Source of the DNA: an archaeon
GTDB taxonomy: Archaea > Aenigmatarchaeota > Aenigmatarchaeia > GW2011-AR5 > GCA-2688965
Assembly: GCA_002688965.1 (NCBI GenBank)
Contig: NZEE01000079.1
Span: 1-8,011 of the forward strand
Direction: 5' to 3'
Length of the DNA: 8,011 bases
Shown here: positions 6,858-8,011 of the stretch, one piece after another
How the letters are laid out: every line of letters starts with the position of its first letter
Position numbering within the stretch: the first letter of the stretch is position 1
The notes under the pieces: model-generated
The model's input: the letters and a program-made list of their open reading frames with translations, nothing else
Told to the model about the DNA's origin: nothing
Database searches by the model: none
Position numbers and translations under genes: made by a program

Positions 6858-7202
6858 TTATATCTCAGGTGTGTTGGGTGTACCGGTCATAATATTTTTT
6901 GCTAGTCTTTCCCTATTTGCTTTTTCAGCGTGCAATCTGGCATATGACCTGGCATCCTCTTCAGACCCAAATGCCCGGGCGGGTGTACTAAGATCATCAT
7001 TAAAATCTACAGTTACTTGTGCGAACCATTGTAGTCCATCAGACATCGGGTAAATATCCGCCTGTATTCCAGGATAATCCTCCCATGAATAGGGATCATT
7101 ATCTAGGGTGTGATAATTTCGTCCGATTCCCGTGGGTTGGTTAAAAAAATCTTCATTAATCACAAATCGAACAAATTTTCGTAATGACTCTAACTTTTTC
7201 AT
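6858..7202 (-). CDS. Hypothetical protein, 114 aa, phage-like
   Basis: This protein is not assigned. It opens with MKKLESLRKFVRFVINEDF, a basic amphipathic helix of the LRK-x-(I/V)R-x-(I/V)-x-E kind that I associate with short hypothetical proteins of marine T4-like phages (recollection, not a search). An aromatic and acidic middle (DNDPYSWEDYPGIQADIYP, 34-52) and a strand GLQWFAQVTVDF (56-67) follow, then a helix SEEDARSYARLHAEKANRE (80-98). It is soluble, with no signal or membrane span. An upstream in-frame ATG at 7220 would add MILILI, only 3 bp after the preceding stop; neither start has a good Shine-Dalgarno, and 7202 is preferred because the extra residues look unlike a protein start. 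It sits in a minus-strand run of small genes downstream of the late-type promoter, so late expression is inferred. Confidence 0.75.
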   Translation of the reverse strand: MKKLESLRKFVRFVINEDFFNQPTGIGRNYHTLDNDPYSWEDYPGIQADIYPMSDGLQWFAQVTVDFNDDLSTPARAFGSEEDARSYARLHAEKANRERLAKNIMTGTPNTPEI

Positions 7203-7223
7203 TATGAGAATAAGTATCATTCT

Positions 7224-7421
7224 TTAATTCATTAGTTTTTTCTCAATAGCATGTACCAATATATCACTATCATAAATTGGTTTCATTATTTCATTCTCAA
7301 AAATACTACGCGCCGGAACGTCGGTTGTTTTTGTGACTATAATGCTATTGTCATTTTTAGATAAAAGTAAGTTAACCAACACTATCAATGTCGATAAAAC
7401 AAATATTGAGCTTTTCATCAT
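7224..7421 (-). CDS. Small membrane or secreted protein, 65 aa, unknown
   Basis: The product begins MMKSSIFVLSTLIVLVNLLLSKNDN: a short basic N-region and a hydrophobic stretch (about 6-20) that is either a signal peptide or a single membrane anchor. The remaining about 40 residues are polar. There is no lipobox cysteine, and no catalytic motif is visible. Two ATGs follow one another (7421 and 7418); AGG at 7423-7425 gives better spacing to the second, so the true start may be 7418. The gene is the first one after the TATAAATA late-type promoter, whose expected start point is about 25 nt upstream of the ATG. A small anchored protein under late control could act at the envelope, but its function is not known. 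Confidence 0.65.
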   Translation of the reverse strand: MMKSSIFVLSTLIVLVNLLLSKNDNSIIVTKTTDVPARSIFENEIMKPIYDSDILVHAIEKKLMN

Positions 7422-7452
7422 ACCTGTACCATGGTGTACTGACGTTTAAATG

Positions 7453-7460
7453 TATTTATA
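7453..7460 (-). promoter_or_regulatory. T4-type late promoter (TATAAATA)
   Basis: The minus strand reads TATAAATA exactly, the consensus recognised in T4-like phages by the late sigma factor gp55. It is intergenic, just downstream of the hairpin terminator and about 32 bp before the first ATG of the small membrane protein gene, which places the start point near 7447. An exact 8-mer of this composition could occur about once by chance in a window this AT-rich, so the position rather than the match carries the weight. No other exact copy was seen on either strand. Confidence 0.6.
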
Positions 7461-7471
7461 TACTAGAAATA

Positions 7472-7499
7472 GAAAAGGCCCGGCATGCCGGGCCTTTTC
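7472..7499 (-). terminator. Strong bidirectional rho-independent terminator after hsp20
   Basis: A 28-bp perfect palindrome has a GC core (GGCCCGG, CATG loop, CCGGGCC) flanked by AAAA and TTTT, so either strand folds into a stable hairpin followed by a short U-run. It lies 24 bp beyond the Hsp20 stop codon and is much more GC-rich than its surroundings. It should stop the hsp20 transcript and insulate the late-type promoter directly downstream. There is no plus-strand gene nearby that needs it. Confidence 0.9.
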
Positions 7500-7523
7500 A
7501 GGCTATAACTGTTGATAAATTTA

Positions 7524-7973
7524 CTAACTAACTTGTACTGTAATTTTCTTAGTTTCCTCATGTTGTACCGGGATGTCAACACTAAGGACACCAGCCTCAT
7601 AATTGGCCGACAACCTGTTAGTAGTGCTACCCTCCGGTAGAGTCCAGCTTCGTTTAAAGCTCGAATAACTAAACTCTCTAGAGGTGTAGTCATCGGTGTC
7701 CTGCTCTGTAGACTTGCTAGCACCGATGGTGAGAACGTTATCCTCTACATCAACAGTAAAGTCATCTCTAGAAAATCCGGGTGATGCCAATTGAATATTA
7801 TATCCTAATTCAGTTTTCTTAATGTTCGCCTTAGGAACTGAATCCAGGCTATTGTAAGAACGGCGTGGGCTCGATAAAAAGGAATCGGACCTATCATTAT
7901 CAAAAAAACTGCTAAAGATATCATTGATATCACGATTAAAGTGTGATCGAATCACTGGAAAATGGATACTCAT
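7524..7973 (-). CDS. hsp20: Small heat-shock protein, Hsp20/alpha-crystallin family
   Basis: The 149-residue product is typical in size for bacterial and phage Hsp20. The N-terminal arm (1 to about 45) holds the phenylalanine-rich DINDIFSSFFDND segment (15-27). The alpha-crystallin domain spans about 47-137: PKANIKKTELGYNIQLASPG (47-66), FTVDVEDNVLTIGAS (72-86), the dimer-loop region with SREFSYSSFKRSWTLPEG (98-115), and the signature ANYEAGVLSVDIP (123-135), matching the family A-x(3)-x-GVL motif. The C-terminal tail has ITVQV (144-148), an I-x-V type motif used in oligomer assembly. It holds unfolded proteins in a refoldable state in the cytoplasm without ATP. A near-perfect AGGAGG lies 8 nt before the ATG, predicting strong translation. 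The gene ends before a strong terminator, so it is separate from the genes downstream. Such genes are common in marine T4-like phages. Confidence 0.95.
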   Translation of the reverse strand: MSIHFPVIRSHFNRDINDIFSSFFDNDRSDSFLSSPRRSYNSLDSVPKANIKKTELGYNIQLASPGFSRDDFTVDVEDNVLTIGASKSTEQDTDDYTSREFSYSSFKRSWTLPEGSTTNRLSANYEAGVLSVDIPVQHEETKKITVQVS

Positions 7974-7981
7974 TAAAAAAA

Positions 7982-7987
7982 CCTCCT
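7982..7987 (-). promoter_or_regulatory. Strong Shine-Dalgarno of hsp20
   Basis: AGGAGG on the minus strand, 8 nt before the ATG at 7973, with a T-rich spacer. It is the strongest ribosome binding site in the window and fixes the hsp20 start. The remaining 24 bases to the window edge show no clear promoter. Confidence 0.9.
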
Positions 7988-8011
7988 GTGTTATCCTTCC
8001 AACGTTAACAA

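Noticed and set aside
7463..7723. An 86-codon minus-strand frame across the end of hsp20
   Set aside because: It is out of frame with hsp20, runs through the terminator hairpin, and lacks a ribosome binding site.
1..8011. CRISPR array, tRNA, rRNA, insertion sequence or attachment site
   Set aside because: No regularly spaced repeats, cloverleaf-like sequence, transposase motif or paired terminal repeats were seen by eye on either strand; a dedicated RNA search was not possible.

Overview
This AT-rich, tightly packed window looks like part of a tailed-phage genome, most likely a T4-like (myovirus-type) phage of an aquatic bacterium. The evidence for that is indirect. Genes are packed with gaps of a few bases or short overlaps, and several tiny proteins of unknown function sit among them. 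A small heat-shock protein gene of the kind common in marine T4-like phages is present. One intergenic site matches the T4 late-promoter consensus TATAAATA exactly, immediately after a strong hairpin terminator. No capsid, tail, terminase or polymerase gene is visible, so a bacterial island or prophage cannot be excluded.

Layout, read in the main (minus) direction of transcription from the right edge: an Hsp20 chaperone with a near-perfect ribosome binding site; a GC-rich palindromic terminator; the late-type promoter; a 65-residue membrane or secreted peptide; a 114-residue unknown protein; and a 95-residue protein with one CxxC and an arginine-rich tail. A single plus-strand gene follows, encoding an exported trypsin-like serine protease with an intact His-Asp-Ser triad. 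It faces the CxxC gene tail to tail and diverges from a 72-residue unknown protein. After an AT-rich gap of 117 bp comes a long minus-strand run: a DinG/XPD-type iron-sulfur helicase, a HAD-Nudix two-domain protein, a YeaH/YhbH (DUF444, vWA-type) protein, a SpoVR/YcgB protein, and the first 91 residues of a PrkA/YeaG AAA+ protein that runs off the left edge.

The most striking content is the PrkA-YeaH-SpoVR set. In cellular bacteria these three proteins are a conserved stress or sporulation partnership (yeaG-yeaH and ycgB in E. coli; prkA, yhbH and spoVR in Bacillus). Here all three lie together in a phage-like context, in the order yeaH, spoVR, prkA, with the yeaH-spoVR junction overlapping by 8 bp. 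Together with Hsp20 and the exported protease, the window reads like a proteostasis/stress cargo block, with a nucleotide-cleanup enzyme and an Fe-S helicase at its head. That combined role is inference; the individual family assignments rest on visible motifs.
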